53,186 nt of DNA from an uncultured Lachnospiraceae bacterium (GTDB lineage: Bacteria; Bacillota; Clostridia; Lachnospirales; Lachnospiraceae): NCBI GenBank assembly GCA_947631625.1, contig CANRMA010000018.1, forward strand, positions 1 through 53,186. The letters run 5' to 3'. Shown piece after piece: positions 1-9,314 of this stretch. The notes below the pieces were generated by a model, which did no database searches, was not told the DNA's origin, and saw only the letters and a program-made list of their open reading frames with translations. The position numbers and the translations under genes were made by a program. Position 1 is the first letter of the stretch, and each line of letters opens with the position of its first letter.

Positions 1-214
1 TACTTTATTGTGCAATTTTCATAAAAAATAAATTTATTTAAAATAATTCTTGCAATTCAGTAAATAATTTCCGGGTCATCTGATACGATATTAATAAATT
101 TATGATTTTACAATACCCGGTTGTATATTTCGCAAATCTAACTTATTTTGTAATACTTAATGTCGGTTACATATCAATGTCAATCACATACTCACATCAG
201 CCTGAATTTCGGAC

Positions 215-1291
215 TTATCTCTCCTCCTGCATCCTGCTTAATTTGGCCGCCTGGTCCGCCGCAATGCAGGCGTCGATGATCTCCTGTATGTCTCCGTCCA
301 TAACCTTATCAAGTTTATAAATAGTAAGATTGATCCTATGATCGGTTACACGGCCCTGTGGAAAATTATAGGTTCTTATCTTCTCGGAACGGTCTCCTGT
401 ACCTATCTGGCTCTTTCTGAGCTCCGCCTCTGCATCATGCGCCTTCTGCTGCTCAATATCGTATAATTTTGCGCGTAATAACGCAAAGGCTTTGGCTTTA
501 TTCTGAAGCTGGGATTTTTCCGTCTGGCTGTATACCACTATTCCGGTAGGATAATGCGTAAGACGCACGGCAGAGTCCGTTGTATTGACACACTGCCCGC
601 CGTTGCCGGAAGCTCTCATTACATCAATGCGGATATCTTTTTCATCTATATGCACATCGACCTCTTCTGCCTCAGGCATGACCGCAACCGTTATCGTTGA
701 AGTATGGATGCGTCCGCCAGACTCGGTTTCAGGAACGCGCTGCACACGATGTACTCCGCTTTCGTATTTGAGCACCGAATAGGCTCCCTGCCCGGTCACC
801 ATAAAAGTAACGCTCTTCATACCGCCTATGCCTATCTCCTCAACTTCCATGGTTTCCACTTTCCAGTGCCTGCCCTCGGCATAATGCACATACATACGGT
901 ATATTTCCGCCGCAAAAAGAGCCGCCTCATCGCCGCCCGCGCCGGCGCGTATCTCAACTATCACGTTTTTGTCATCATTGGGATCTTTGGGCAGAAGCAG
1001 GATCTTAAGCTCACGTTCCAGTTCCTCCACCCTTTTTCTTGCCGCCGACAGTTCTTCTTTTAACATCTCACGCATTTCATCATCGGACTCACTGTCAAGC
1101 ATTGCAAGACTGTCTTCAATATCCTGATTACATTTCTTATATTCTTTATAAGCCTCCACTATCGGAGTCAGATCGCTCTGCTCTTTCATAAGAGCGCGAA
1201 AACGCTCCTGATCGTTCGCTACCGAAGGCTCGCTTAATTCATTCATTATCTCTTCAAATTTTCTAAGCAGATCCTCTAATTTATCAAACAT
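215..1291 (-). CDS. prfA: Peptide chain release factor 1
   Basis: Class I release factor that reads UAA and UAG in the ribosomal A site and triggers hydrolysis of peptidyl-tRNA. The 358-aa product has the usual full length. An N-terminal coiled region (about 1-100) is followed by the codon-recognition domain with the PxT-type tripeptide PET at 187-189, and the catalytic GGQ at 231-233 in the context SGNGGQ. PET rather than SPF separates RF1 from RF2. It is the last gene of a minus-strand block and follows prmC, whose enzyme methylates the GGQ glutamine, with a 25-nt gap. No truncation is seen. Confidence 0.98.
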   Translation of the reverse strand: MFDKLEDLLRKFEEIMNELSEPSVANDQERFRALMKEQSDLTPIVEAYKEYKKCNQDIEDSLAMLDSESDDEMREMLKEELSAARKRVEELERELKILLLPKDPNDDKNVIVEIRAGAGGDEAALFAAEIYRMYVHYAEGRHWKVETMEVEEIGIGGMKSVTFMVTGQGAYSVLKYESGVHRVQRVPETESGGRIHTSTITVAVMPEAEEVDVHIDEKDIRIDVMRASGNGGQCVNTTDSAVRLTHYPTGIVVYSQTEKSQLQNKAKAFALLRAKLYDIEQQKAHDAEAELRKSQIGTGDRSEKIRTYNFPQGRVTDHRINLTIYKLDKVMDGDIQEIIDACIAADQAAKLSRMQEER

Positions 1292-1316
1292 CCAAGTGAC
1301 CTTACCTTTCCATATA

Positions 1317-2327
1317 TTAATTTATCCCATAAACAACCCTGTCAAGACCTGCGTAGTCTTTAATGATCTCCACATTGCCATACCCTGCGGCTTCCATTAA
1401 ACTTTTTACATCGGCCCCCTGCTCACAGCCGATCTCCAAAAAAAGCTCTCCTCCGCCCGTCAGATAAGCTCCTGCATTTTTAATTATCTCGCGGTAAAAA
1501 TACAGTCCGTCATCTCCGCCGTCCAACGCTTTATACGGTTCATACTCTTTAACTTCAGGCATCAGAGACGATATCTCATCCCTTTTAATATAGGGAGGAT
1601 TAGATACTATGATCTCGAACTTACGCATACGGCCGGAAGCTTCTCCCGTTATCCTTCCGCCCGCGCCCGCGCAGATATCAGTCTCGTCCATGCCCGGACG
1701 GATATCAGTTGTATCCATGCCTGCGCACATATCTTCTTCATCCATGACACCGCATGTAGTCATACTATCCCCAAGACCCCTGAATAAATCTCCCTGCACA
1801 AATTTTGCATTAATACCGTTTCTTAAAGAATCAAGCCTCTTCGCATTCCGGCGGGCCACATTCAGCGCGGCGTCGGAAATATCCACTCCAAGCCCGCTGC
1901 AATCATTGGAATAATATAAAAGACTAAGCAGAATACAGCCCGAACCGGTACACATATCCAGAATCCGCATTCCATCATGCAGATGCCGCAGCACCTCTTC
2001 CACCAGTATCTCCGTATCCTGCCTCGGTATCAAAACATTTTCATCAACCTCAAACTCAAGTCCCATAAATTCCTGATAACCTGTTATATATTGCAGAGGT
2101 TTCCGCATTTCCCTATGCGAAATGCAGTTTACATAACTCAAATATTCTTCTTCACTTATATTTCTGTCCCCGCGCACAAGCAGCGTGTTACGATCCGTCT
2201 TACACACCCATTCAAGCAAAAGCCTCGCATTCAGCTCCGCCTCGGGCACGCCGGCCTTTTCCAGACGCCTGACTCCACATTCATACAAGTCCCTGTAATT
2301 CCAATTCCTATCCATATCTTCCATCAC
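1317..2327 (-). CDS. prmC: Release factor glutamine N5-methyltransferase with internal repeat insertion
   Basis: S-adenosylmethionine-dependent enzyme that methylates the glutamine of the GGQ motif in RF1 and RF2. The N-terminal helical substrate domain (about 1-95) precedes a Rossmann methyltransferase domain with the SAM loop DMCTGSG near 124-130 and the catalytic NPPY at 243-246. At 336 aa it is longer than the usual 280-290 aa. The excess is a segment at about 187-235, directly before NPPY, that contains three imperfect nine-residue repeats (195-221). The reading frame stays intact across it. The first codon is GTG at 2327; ATG codons at 2324 and 2315 are alternative starts. The gene sits between yqhQ and prfA. 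Confidence 0.95.
   Translation of the reverse strand: MMEDMDRNWNYRDLYECGVRRLEKAGVPEAELNARLLLEWVCKTDRNTLLVRGDRNISEEEYLSYVNCISHREMRKPLQYITGYQEFMGLEFEVDENVLIPRQDTEILVEEVLRHLHDGMRILDMCTGSGCILLSLLYYSNDCSGLGVDISDAALNVARRNAKRLDSLRNGINAKFVQGDLFRGLGDSMTTCGVMDEEDMCAGMDTTDIRPGMDETDICAGAGGRITGEASGRMRKFEIIVSNPPYIKRDEISSLMPEVKEYEPYKALDGGDDGLYFYREIIKNAGAYLTGGGELFLEIGCEQGADVKSLMEAAGYGNVEIIKDYAGLDRVVYGIN
1665..1745 (-). repeat. Three 27-bp tandem repeats inside prmC
   Basis: The repeats encode [18 protein letters not shown] and MDETDICAG in a row. They preserve the frame and lie about 22 codons before the catalytic NPPY motif, so they probably form a surface loop between two strands of the methyltransferase fold. 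Confidence 0.85.
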
Positions 2328-2347
2328 ACATCCGTAATGATCAACCT

Positions 2348-3463
2348 TTAATCTTGCGCAGACCGCTGCGCCTCAGCTTCCGGGCGCGACTCATCCTCAA
2401 CTTTCAAGTCTGACTCATCCTCAGTTTTCAGATCTGACTCGTCCTCAACTTTCAGATCTGACTCATCCTCAGTTTTCAGATCTGACTCGTCCTCAGCTTT
2501 CAGGCCTGACTCGTCAACTTCATATCCGAATGTATCTTTTAAATATGCTTTCCAGTCAAATACGGCCTCTACCGCGGCAATGGCAACTTCCACCATATCT
2601 TCGTCAGGCTCTTTTGTGGTAAGTCTCTGCAGCCAGAGTCCGGGGGCTGATATAATCCTTACAATTATATTGTTGCTCCTGCCCGCGAGCCTTATGATCT
2701 CATATGAAATTCCGGCGATGACGGGAATGAGCGCGATACGCAGAAGCACCCTGTAAACGGGATCTTCCACTCTTATAAAAAAGAATAAAACCACGCTGAC
2801 CAACATTACAAACAAAAGAAAACTTGTACCGCAGCGCTTATGTTGTTTGGAACTCCTCATTACATTTCTTACGGTAAGCGGCCTTCCTTTTTCTATGCAG
2901 TTTATGCACTTGTGTTCGGCGCCGTGATACATGTAGACCCGCTTAATATCTTTCATTAACGAAATTCCGATAATATATGCAACAAATATGATAATGCGTA
3001 TAACGCCCTCAAGGATAGCCAATAAAGACTCATTCCTCACATAATCTTTAAGCAGCTGAGTCAGAAAATACGGAAGCGCCATAAAAAGCGCTATCGCAAG
3101 AATAACGGATATCACAGTTACTATTCCCATAAAAACTTTTTCGGCCTTATCTTTAAAGATAGTATTAAAAGCCTTATCCGCCGCAGTTTCCTTCGCATCC
3201 TCATCCTCATAAAAAGAAGCCGAAAAATTAAGGCTTTTCATTCCCAGTATGAGCGAATCGATAAAATTAAATATTCCCCTTATAAAAGGTGCTTTTAAAA
3301 GCGGGCTGTCGTGTATTATACCATGATAGGCTTCAACTTCCACCTCGATCTCTCCGTCCGGCCTGCGCACCGCAACCGCATACTGCTCTTTGTTTTTCAT
3401 CATAATGCCCTCAAGAACAGCCTGTCCGCCTATTCCGGAGTATTGGCTACGTTTATCTTTCAA
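2348..3463 (-). CDS. DUF1385 (YqhQ-like) membrane protein
   Basis: Conserved Firmicutes membrane protein of unknown biochemical function, here in its common place between rpmE and prmC. The family signature SGIGGQAVLEGIMM lies near the N-terminus. Several hydrophobic segments follow in the middle, together with a conserved HGAEHKCINC motif. I chose the TTG start at 3463 because a perfect GGAGG lies 8 nt upstream (3472-3476). The longer frame from 3529 has no ribosome binding site and adds a hydrophobic stretch absent from the family. The product would be 371 aa. The C-terminus carries acidic eight-residue repeats of the type SDLKTEDE, which the family normally lacks. Confidence 0.9.
   Translation of the reverse strand: MKDKRSQYSGIGGQAVLEGIMMKNKEQYAVAVRRPDGEIEVEVEAYHGIIHDSPLLKAPFIRGIFNFIDSLILGMKSLNFSASFYEDEDAKETAADKAFNTIFKDKAEKVFMGIVTVISVILAIALFMALPYFLTQLLKDYVRNESLLAILEGVIRIIIFVAYIIGISLMKDIKRVYMYHGAEHKCINCIEKGRPLTVRNVMRSSKQHKRCGTSFLLFVMLVSVVLFFFIRVEDPVYRVLLRIALIPVIAGISYEIIRLAGRSNNIIVRIISAPGLWLQRLTTKEPDEDMVEVAIAAVEAVFDWKAYLKDTFGYEVDESGLKAEDESDLKTEDESDLKVEDESDLKTEDESDLKVEDESRPEAEAQRSAQD
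2388..2507 (-). repeat. Five 24-bp tandem repeats at the 3' end of the DUF1385 gene
   Basis: Five consecutive 24-bp units plus a partial sixth encode SGLKAEDE, then SDLKTEDE and SDLKVEDE in alternation. The frame is kept and the tail is strongly acidic. The alternation of T and V units suggests expansion by 48-bp double units. Confidence 0.9.
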
Positions 3464-3570
3464 TTTATCTGCCTCCGCCTTCTTAATAAAAACCGAAAAA
3501 GAACATAAGAATAGCATTTCCCTGAACATCCGTTAATTCAGACCGATATGATCCAAGATTAAAGATAAAA

Positions 3571-3598
3571 TAAGGTTGAGACATTCATCCCAACCTTT
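3571..3598 (-). terminator. Intrinsic terminator after rpmE
   Basis: Stem AAGGTTG (3572-3578) pairs with CAACCTT (3591-3597). A T-rich run follows on the minus strand and a T5 run on the plus strand, so it may work both ways. It lies 10 nt beyond the rpmE stop. Confidence 0.7.
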
Positions 3599-3607
3599 TT
3601 AACCGGA

Positions 3608-3814
3608 TTATTTGCTTTCAACGCCGTATTTCTTATTGAACTTATCAATACGTCCTCTGGCCTGTGCAGCTTTCTGCTGACCTGTGTAGAATGAGTGGCA
3701 TTTTGAACAAACTTCCACGTGGATCTCAGGCTTGGTAGAACCTGTCACAAATGTATTTCCGCAGTTACATGTTACAGTTGCCTGATAATACTCAGGATGA
3801 ATTCCTTCTTTCAT
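3608..3814 (-). CDS. rpmE: 50S ribosomal protein L31 (zinc-binding form)
   Basis: The 68-aa protein has the four cysteines of the zinc-containing L31 type (C16, C18, C36, C39) and the family core [15 protein letters not shown]. It joins the central protuberance of the large ribosomal subunit. It is the next gene after rho, as in many Firmicutes, and a hairpin terminator follows its stop. The paralogous zinc-free form lacks these cysteines, so this copy should be the one used under zinc-replete conditions. Confidence 0.97.
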   Translation of the reverse strand: MKEGIHPEYYQATVTCNCGNTFVTGSTKPEIHVEVCSKCHSFYTGQQKAAQARGRIDKFNKKYGVESK

Positions 3815-3950
3815 TTTATCGTACTCCCTTTCCTATATTTACGAACGCCATGCGCCGTCTTAAATTCTATGGTTTATTACTGCAGCCGTCTCTTAAATTA
3901 CCAACAGCTTATATATTGTAGCATAGGAATTTTTCTTATGCAAGCACTTT

Positions 3951-5318
3951 TTACAGGAATTTTATCTTTTTTACCATATTTACAAATTCATTGTTATTTC
4001 TCGTCCTTGCAAACATATCCAACACTTTATCAACAGCCTCTTCCGGTTTTAACCCGTTTAAAGCCTTCCTTATTATATTGATGGCCTCCAGTTCTTCCGG
4101 ATTAAGAAGCAGATCCTCTCTTCTGGTTCCCGATTTGGGAATATCGATGGCAGGAAATACTCTCTTTTCCGAAAGCTTACGGTCGAGCACCATCTCCATG
4201 TTGCCGGTACCTTTAAATTCTTCATATACCACATCGTCCATCTTGCTTCCGGTCTCAACCAACGCGGTGGCAAGGATAGTAAGGCTTCCGCCCTCTCTCA
4301 TATTCCGCGCCGCGCCGAAGAAACGCTTAGGCATGTGAAGCGCCGCAGGATCAAGACCGCCGGACAGAGTACGTCCACTCGGCGGAACCGTAAGATTGTA
4401 CGCCCTTGTAAGTCTTGTAATGCTGTCCAAAAGGATCACGACGTCCTTCTTATGCTCCACAAGCCTCTTTCCCCGCTCAATTACCATCTCTGAAACTCTC
4501 TTATGGTGCTCGGGCAGCTCATCGAAGGTAGAATAAATAACCTCTACATTAGGTCCCTCGATCGCCTCTTTTATGTCGGTAACTTCCTCAGGGCGCTCAT
4601 CTATGAGCAGAATGATCAGATGCGCCTCAGGCGTGTTTTTTGTTATCGATTTCGCCACTTCTTTTAAAAGTGTCGTCTTACCGGCCTTAGGCGGAGATAC
4701 TATCATTCCTCTCTGTCCTTTTCCGACAGGACTCATCAGATCCATGATACGCATTGCCACTGACGAACCCGGCACCTCAAGCTTCAACCTCTCATTCGGA
4801 AAGATCGGCGTAAGATCTTCAAAATTAGCCCTTTTCATGGCAACGTCAGGCGAGTATCCGTTTATCGTTTTTACGTATAAAAGCGCGCTGAATTTCTCGC
4901 TCTGTGTTTTGATCCTGGTGTTTCCTTCCAGAATATCGCCTGTCTTAAGACCGAATCTTCTTATCTGACTCGGCGCAACGTACACATCATTTTCCCCGGG
5001 GAGATAATTCTCACATCTGATAAAGCCAAAACCGTCGGCCATTACCTCCAAAATCCCGTGAGCAAGTATTCCGCTGTCAAGTTCTGCCGGGAAACGCTCT
5101 TCTTCGCCGCCTGAGGAAGCATTCTCGGCTTTCTCATTTTTCTTCGAAACAACAGACTTAACTGCGACTTCCTTTCCCTCCGCTTTGTCCTTTTCATCTT
5201 CTTTCAGCATGGCTTCCACAAGATCAGCTTTCTTCATCGTGGAAGTTCCTTTGATGCCCCTTAGCTTTGCGATTTCTTTCAGATCGGCAAGCGCTAACGA
5301 CTCATATTTTTCTCTCAT
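3951..5318 (-). CDS. rho: Transcription termination factor Rho
   Basis: Hexameric RNA-dependent ATPase that terminates transcription at C-rich unstructured RNA. The 455-aa product has an N-terminal helical SAP-like region (about 8-38), a short charged linker (about 40-80), the OB-fold RNA-binding domain (about 85-155), and the RecA-like ATPase with P-loop SPPKAGKTT at 208-216 and Walker B VVILLDS. The ATG at 5318 is preferred over an upstream one at 5378, because GGGAGG sits about 9 nt before it and the upstream extension is not family-like. The linker is only a modest insertion compared with the long linkers of Actinobacteria. Confidence 0.97.
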   Translation of the reverse strand: MREKYESLALADLKEIAKLRGIKGTSTMKKADLVEAMLKEDEKDKAEGKEVAVKSVVSKKNEKAENASSGGEEERFPAELDSGILAHGILEVMADGFGFIRCENYLPGENDVYVAPSQIRRFGLKTGDILEGNTRIKTQSEKFSALLYVKTINGYSPDVAMKRANFEDLTPIFPNERLKLEVPGSSVAMRIMDLMSPVGKGQRGMIVSPPKAGKTTLLKEVAKSITKNTPEAHLIILLIDERPEEVTDIKEAIEGPNVEVIYSTFDELPEHHKRVSEMVIERGKRLVEHKKDVVILLDSITRLTRAYNLTVPPSGRTLSGGLDPAALHMPKRFFGAARNMREGGSLTILATALVETGSKMDDVVYEEFKGTGNMEMVLDRKLSEKRVFPAIDIPKSGTRREDLLLNPEELEAINIIRKALNGLKPEEAVDKVLDMFARTRNNNEFVNMVKKIKFL

Positions 5319-5718
5319 AAAAATATACCTCCCCTGCCCGCTTATGCGAACATAATTATAAATTTGAAAAACTTTCAAATATTTCTCTTATGAATTACAC
5401 TCATTTATAAATTACACTCATTCTTTCGTTATGGGATTTTATATCCTGATATGTAAAATGAAATGCCTAAATATCTTTTATAAAAGATATTATACACTAT
5501 GATCCTGAAAATAGGAAGAGCTTTTTTAATAAATAATAAAGTCACAGAACTCTAAGAGCAATTTAAACAGCAGTCCTGAAACTTAAGGAAACTTAACTTC
5601 AGAGCTGCTTTTTTTAATTTTAGCTTATTTTAAGCCATTCTGCATGCATTAAAGAATCATCTCCATACTCAAAACAGAGCCTGATGAAACTTACGGAAAC
5701 TTAAAATCAGTCATTTCC
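5319..5718. other. Non-coding gap between rho and the AlbA_2 gene
   Basis: No credible coding sequence. It contains the rho leader and a plus-strand-oriented hairpin (5569-5580 pairing with 5598-5609, two mismatches) followed by eight T. No plus-strand gene leads into this hairpin. Two near-identical AAACTTA.GGAAACTTAA segments occur at about 5579 and 5688. Confidence 0.5.
5569..5616 (+). terminator. Orphan plus-strand terminator-like hairpin
   Basis: AGCAGTCCTGAA pairs imperfectly with TTCAGAGCTGCT, and a run of T follows. Both neighbouring genes read from the minus strand, so its transcript, if any, would be antisense. Confidence 0.4.
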
Positions 5719-7197
5719 TCATGCCCAATACGGCACATACTTCATATATCTCGGAGCCGTCGACGGATCCACAGGCTTTATGAGTTTCGCTTTCAACGTG
5801 TCCCGAATAATCCTGGATGCCTTAACCTTTTCTTTTTCATCTAATCCAAATGCATTCCGAATCTCAGAATTCGTAACCACATCGGATGTGACAAACGCAA
5901 GACAAGCGATCATATAGCATGTGCGCACACGATCTTCTTTCGTCGTCATATCAAAATCAATCTTTGAATACAAAGTGACCTTGGTAAATTGATTATTCTG
6001 ATTCTCAACTTTTGGCGCAATAAGAGATTCCGCCCGCGTCGCCGCTATCACCTTGTCAAATCCACTTCCACGCTCCTCACAAATGCCACACCTATGCATG
6101 AATCCGGCCATGTTCTCATTTCTCGATAACGGAACAGTATCGACAATACGCTCTATCGCCACGAGCGGCGCACCGGCGTTAGAGAACTCAATCCTGTCAG
6201 AAAAAATCTCTACCATCGGACTCGTCCCTCTTTGCTCCAACGACTGATGCACCATAACATTTGCAAGTAATTCCCTGATCGCTGTCTCCGGGAAACGGTA
6301 TTTTTGCCTTCGGATTCCATTCTCAATGATTTCTTCCTGTGGAATCACCGTCAGGATATATTGTACGATTTCCTCAAATGAAACGGCATATCCTTTATAG
6401 AAGGTCTTTTCCCCAATACCGTTTATTCTCGACTTATCCGTATACCTGATCACACGTACACTTCTCTTCGAAAGATTATCAAAGGCTTTAAGGTCAGAGG
6501 CAATCATCAATGCACCATAGTTTGAAATATCCCATGTGCCGCCATCATTCTTATGAATAAACTTCTCATTCCCCAAATCTTTAAGAACCTTGTCTCTGTT
6601 TGCCGGGATCGGAGCACCCATCGTCTTGTAATAACCCGGATAGTCCAACAGCGTTACAACATCATCGTCGGTTGCTTCAGAATATGACATACGTTTTTCA
6701 TACGGCGTCTTGTCAAATTTACGCCAAAGCTCAGCTTCCTTTTCCGGATATTCCACCAAAGACTGCAGGTTACTTCCAACCCTTACATACCCAACACTTT
6801 CATATTTTGTTGGCTCGCCTTCCGCGCAAGGAATCTCTATCAATGTCACATGAATAGGCTCGCCCTCAGGGTTCTCAAAAGGAACCTCATGAAATCTGAA
6901 TTCTATCTTCGGGTTGACCTGTCTGTTAAGCCATAATTCAAGCTCCATGTTTCCCTTTTTGGCTTTTCTGTATTCAAACTCTGTTCCGACTATTTCATGT
7001 GTATCGTCTGTTATTCCCCATGCTATATATCCATATGCCCGGTCACAGAGCGTCGCTTCATTGCTCATTGCAGAGATATATTTTGCAAGCTTCTCCGGAT
7101 CCTGATTATTCACCTTAAATTCCGCCCATTCCACCTCAGTAGGCAATGCCGCAAGTGAGCGGACAAGTTCCCGGTAATATTCTACTGATCGATCCAT
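5719..7197 (-). CDS. AlbA_2/Schlafen-type ATP-binding DNA-interaction protein
   Basis: The 492-aa protein has an N-terminal AlbA_2 domain (about 15-140; note EWAEFKVNNQ and GYIAWGI), a GHKL-type HATPase_c_4 segment (about 295-390; RELLANVMVHQS, EIFSDRIEFSNAGAP) and a C-terminal winged-helix-like region. Proteins of this architecture are usually annotated as putative transcriptional regulators or RecG-like helicases; their true role is poorly known. An AAAGGA site precedes the ATG. It stands alone between rho and a membrane protein, with 400 nt non-coding downstream, and looks like an accessory insertion in the housekeeping region. A decayed relative lies at 41985-43535. Confidence 0.85.
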   Translation of the reverse strand: MDRSVEYYRELVRSLAALPTEVEWAEFKVNNQDPEKLAKYISAMSNEATLCDRAYGYIAWGITDDTHEIVGTEFEYRKAKKGNMELELWLNRQVNPKIEFRFHEVPFENPEGEPIHVTLIEIPCAEGEPTKYESVGYVRVGSNLQSLVEYPEKEAELWRKFDKTPYEKRMSYSEATDDDVVTLLDYPGYYKTMGAPIPANRDKVLKDLGNEKFIHKNDGGTWDISNYGALMIASDLKAFDNLSKRSVRVIRYTDKSRINGIGEKTFYKGYAVSFEEIVQYILTVIPQEEIIENGIRRQKYRFPETAIRELLANVMVHQSLEQRGTSPMVEIFSDRIEFSNAGAPLVAIERIVDTVPLSRNENMAGFMHRCGICEERGSGFDKVIAATRAESLIAPKVENQNNQFTKVTLYSKIDFDMTTKEDRVRTCYMIACLAFVTSDVVTNSEIRNAFGLDEKEKVKASRIIRDTLKAKLIKPVDPSTAPRYMKYVPYWA

Positions 7198-7278
7198 TAC
7201 GAATGTTCCTTTCCTAATGTTATAATGTTTATGAAAATGCGGTTTAATGTCGTATAATCCTTATTATGGTCATCCTCA

Positions 7279-8916
7279 TCACTCTCCCATCCATGAAACA
7301 TCTTCAAACTCATATACACTATACAGATCGTCACCGTAAACCAGAACACCTCCGCCTTTTACAACGTTAGGGTTTTCCTTCGTTTCATCACATGGTCCGT
7401 CAAGCAGCATAAATACTCTGCCTTCCGGCGCTTTAACATGCGATTTACTCTGCAGCCAATGATAAAACTTAGAATCCTCTTCCTTATTAAGACTCCACAT
7501 TTCTATTTTTCCATCAGTCATCTCGGTAATACAGGAACTATGCCAAAACTCTGCTATTCCTCTCTGATAACCGTTTTCTTCAAGCCACTCAGCGACCTCA
7601 TAAAGTCCCTTTTTCCCATACAAAGGTTCTTCAATCGCAAGTTTCACAGTGCTCAGGCTGCAGATAAGAACAGCCGCGGAAATTGCTGCAATAAGCGTTG
7701 TTTTTATACCGGTAAGATTAAATTTATCCGTTTTTAATTCCAGATATATGAGCATTATCCCAAAAGGTACTATGGGCAGCCAGTATTTTGTTTTATATTC
7801 ATAATCCATATAACAGAAAACAATGCCCGTAACCGCAATGGCACAGATTGAAGCCGCTACAACGGCCTGCTCCGTAAAAGAAAGTTTATAATAGTTTCTA
7901 CACAGACGCACAAGTGAATATACTATAAACCCCCCTACCGCAAATCCGAGCGCTGAGGCAATGCCGTCAAGTGTAAATATCTTTACTCCGTCTCTGAATC
8001 CGAAAAGCTGTATAAAATCTATAAAAACATCAGGAATTTCCGTATCTGTATTAACATGCCAGAATACTTCATTCTGAGTCCTGAAATCATACATAGATGA
8101 CAATACATGCGAATTTATCATATAACCGACTAAATTGCAAAAAGTAAAAAGAAGCGTATATGCTAAAAAGTTTATTTTTTTACGTTTTTGCAATACTAAT
8201 TTTATCCATTGTGATATTGTTTCTTTTTTTATATCCAAATACAGCAAAAGAACAGCCGCAAAACAAAGCGGTGCGAAAAGAACCATCATCTGGCGCACTC
8301 CGTTCAGCCCTGAACCAAATGACAATATACAGCCTGCCAATGTTAAAAACAACATTTTAACTCTGGAATATTCTCTATCCGTCAAAAGCAGAATTATCCC
8401 AAAGATCAAAAGCGTGAATATATTAAACACAAAATAATAACCGCCATATACTGACAGGAAATGATATCTGAAGCCAAACGGCATTATTGCAAACGCCGCC
8501 GCCATTACTCCATATGCCCCCCCCGCATTACATGCCTTCATAAAAAAAAGCCACGACAGGACAACAACCGTTAAAAAAATTCCCATTGCAAGAGTTCTTG
8601 CATAAGTCCAATTATTTGGGAAAAACCTGAGACCTATTCTGTAAAACCATTGAAGATTAAAAACACGAAGCTCGGTACTGTAAAACCAATCATGACTTAA
8701 AATAGTTCCTTCATTGCCAAGCTTATCGGCCAATATCATCTCAGCCGCCAAATCAGAATCTATTATCCATTCACCCGGTACCAACTGATACCATATATCT
8801 ATTATAAAACCTGCAGCCAACCAAAGCCATGACACCGCCTTTAGCAAAATCTCGCAATCCAATTTTCCGCCGGTTTTACCGATAATTCCTGTCAGTCGCA
8901 TCTTCAACTCTTTCAT
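7279..8916 (-). CDS. Polytopic membrane protein, GT-C glycosyltransferase-like
   Basis: A 545-aa protein with roughly ten to twelve hydrophobic segments. The first extracytoplasmic loop contains an acidic motif, DSDLAAEMILADKL, then WFYSTELRVFN. Acidic residues in the first loop after TM1 are characteristic of lipid-linked-sugar-using GT-C enzymes such as the GT39 and ArnT groups. This is an analogy, not a firm match. The C-terminal about 110 residues are soluble. AGGA lies 6 nt before the ATG. It has no operon partner and reads divergently from the malic enzyme gene. Confidence 0.65.
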   Translation of the reverse strand: MKELKMRLTGIIGKTGGKLDCEILLKAVSWLWLAAGFIIDIWYQLVPGEWIIDSDLAAEMILADKLGNEGTILSHDWFYSTELRVFNLQWFYRIGLRFFPNNWTYARTLAMGIFLTVVVLSWLFFMKACNAGGAYGVMAAAFAIMPFGFRYHFLSVYGGYYFVFNIFTLLIFGIILLLTDREYSRVKMLFLTLAGCILSFGSGLNGVRQMMVLFAPLCFAAVLLLYLDIKKETISQWIKLVLQKRKKINFLAYTLLFTFCNLVGYMINSHVLSSMYDFRTQNEVFWHVNTDTEIPDVFIDFIQLFGFRDGVKIFTLDGIASALGFAVGGFIVYSLVRLCRNYYKLSFTEQAVVAASICAIAVTGIVFCYMDYEYKTKYWLPIVPFGIMLIYLELKTDKFNLTGIKTTLIAAISAAVLICSLSTVKLAIEEPLYGKKGLYEVAEWLEENGYQRGIAEFWHSSCITEMTDGKIEMWSLNKEEDSKFYHWLQSKSHVKAPEGRVFMLLDGPCDETKENPNVVKGGGVLVYGDDLYSVYEFEDVSWMGE

Positions 8917-9314
8917 CGTATATCCTGCCTTTTATTTAAGTAAATCTATTCTTATAATACTTTATAATGATTTTATTTGAATGCATATCATTGGACATAT
9001 TTTAAATGTTTTTACGTATATTTTTGTGTGATATAATGTGTGAAATAGTGTTTGACATTATAGCTCAATGCCAAAAGTTGTAAAGCCGCCAGAATGTGCG
9101 CCGAATGTGTATTACTATATTCCTTTATACTATGTGATCCTTTATATTCCTTTAATAAATGATAATGAATCCCAGAGCGGACGTCAAGAGCGATTTTTCA
9201 AATATAACGATAATCTTTTAGTATCATATTGCAGAAAAATTTCAAATAATATATGATTGTAATATAACAATTTTCAAAAAATCCTTAATCAATATACGGA
9301 AACGAGGTAAAGTC
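8917..9314. other. Divergent intergenic region before malic enzyme
   Basis: AT-rich, holding the promoters of the membrane protein (minus) and malic enzyme (plus). GAGG lies 7 nt before the malic enzyme ATG. A 62-codon frame at 9068-9256 has no SD and no family features and is not called. Confidence 0.5.

Noticed and set aside
1..214. Small frame at 102-320 downstream of prfA
   Set aside because: It is antisense to the prfA 3' end without an SD; no feature is supported in the first 214 bases.
3464..3529. Longer DUF1385 N-terminus from ATG 3529
   Set aside because: No ribosome binding site precedes it, and the family motif starts just after the TTG at 3463, which has GGAGG.
9068..9256. 62-codon plus-strand frame before malic enzyme
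   Set aside because: No SD, no family features, and it lies in a divergent promoter region.
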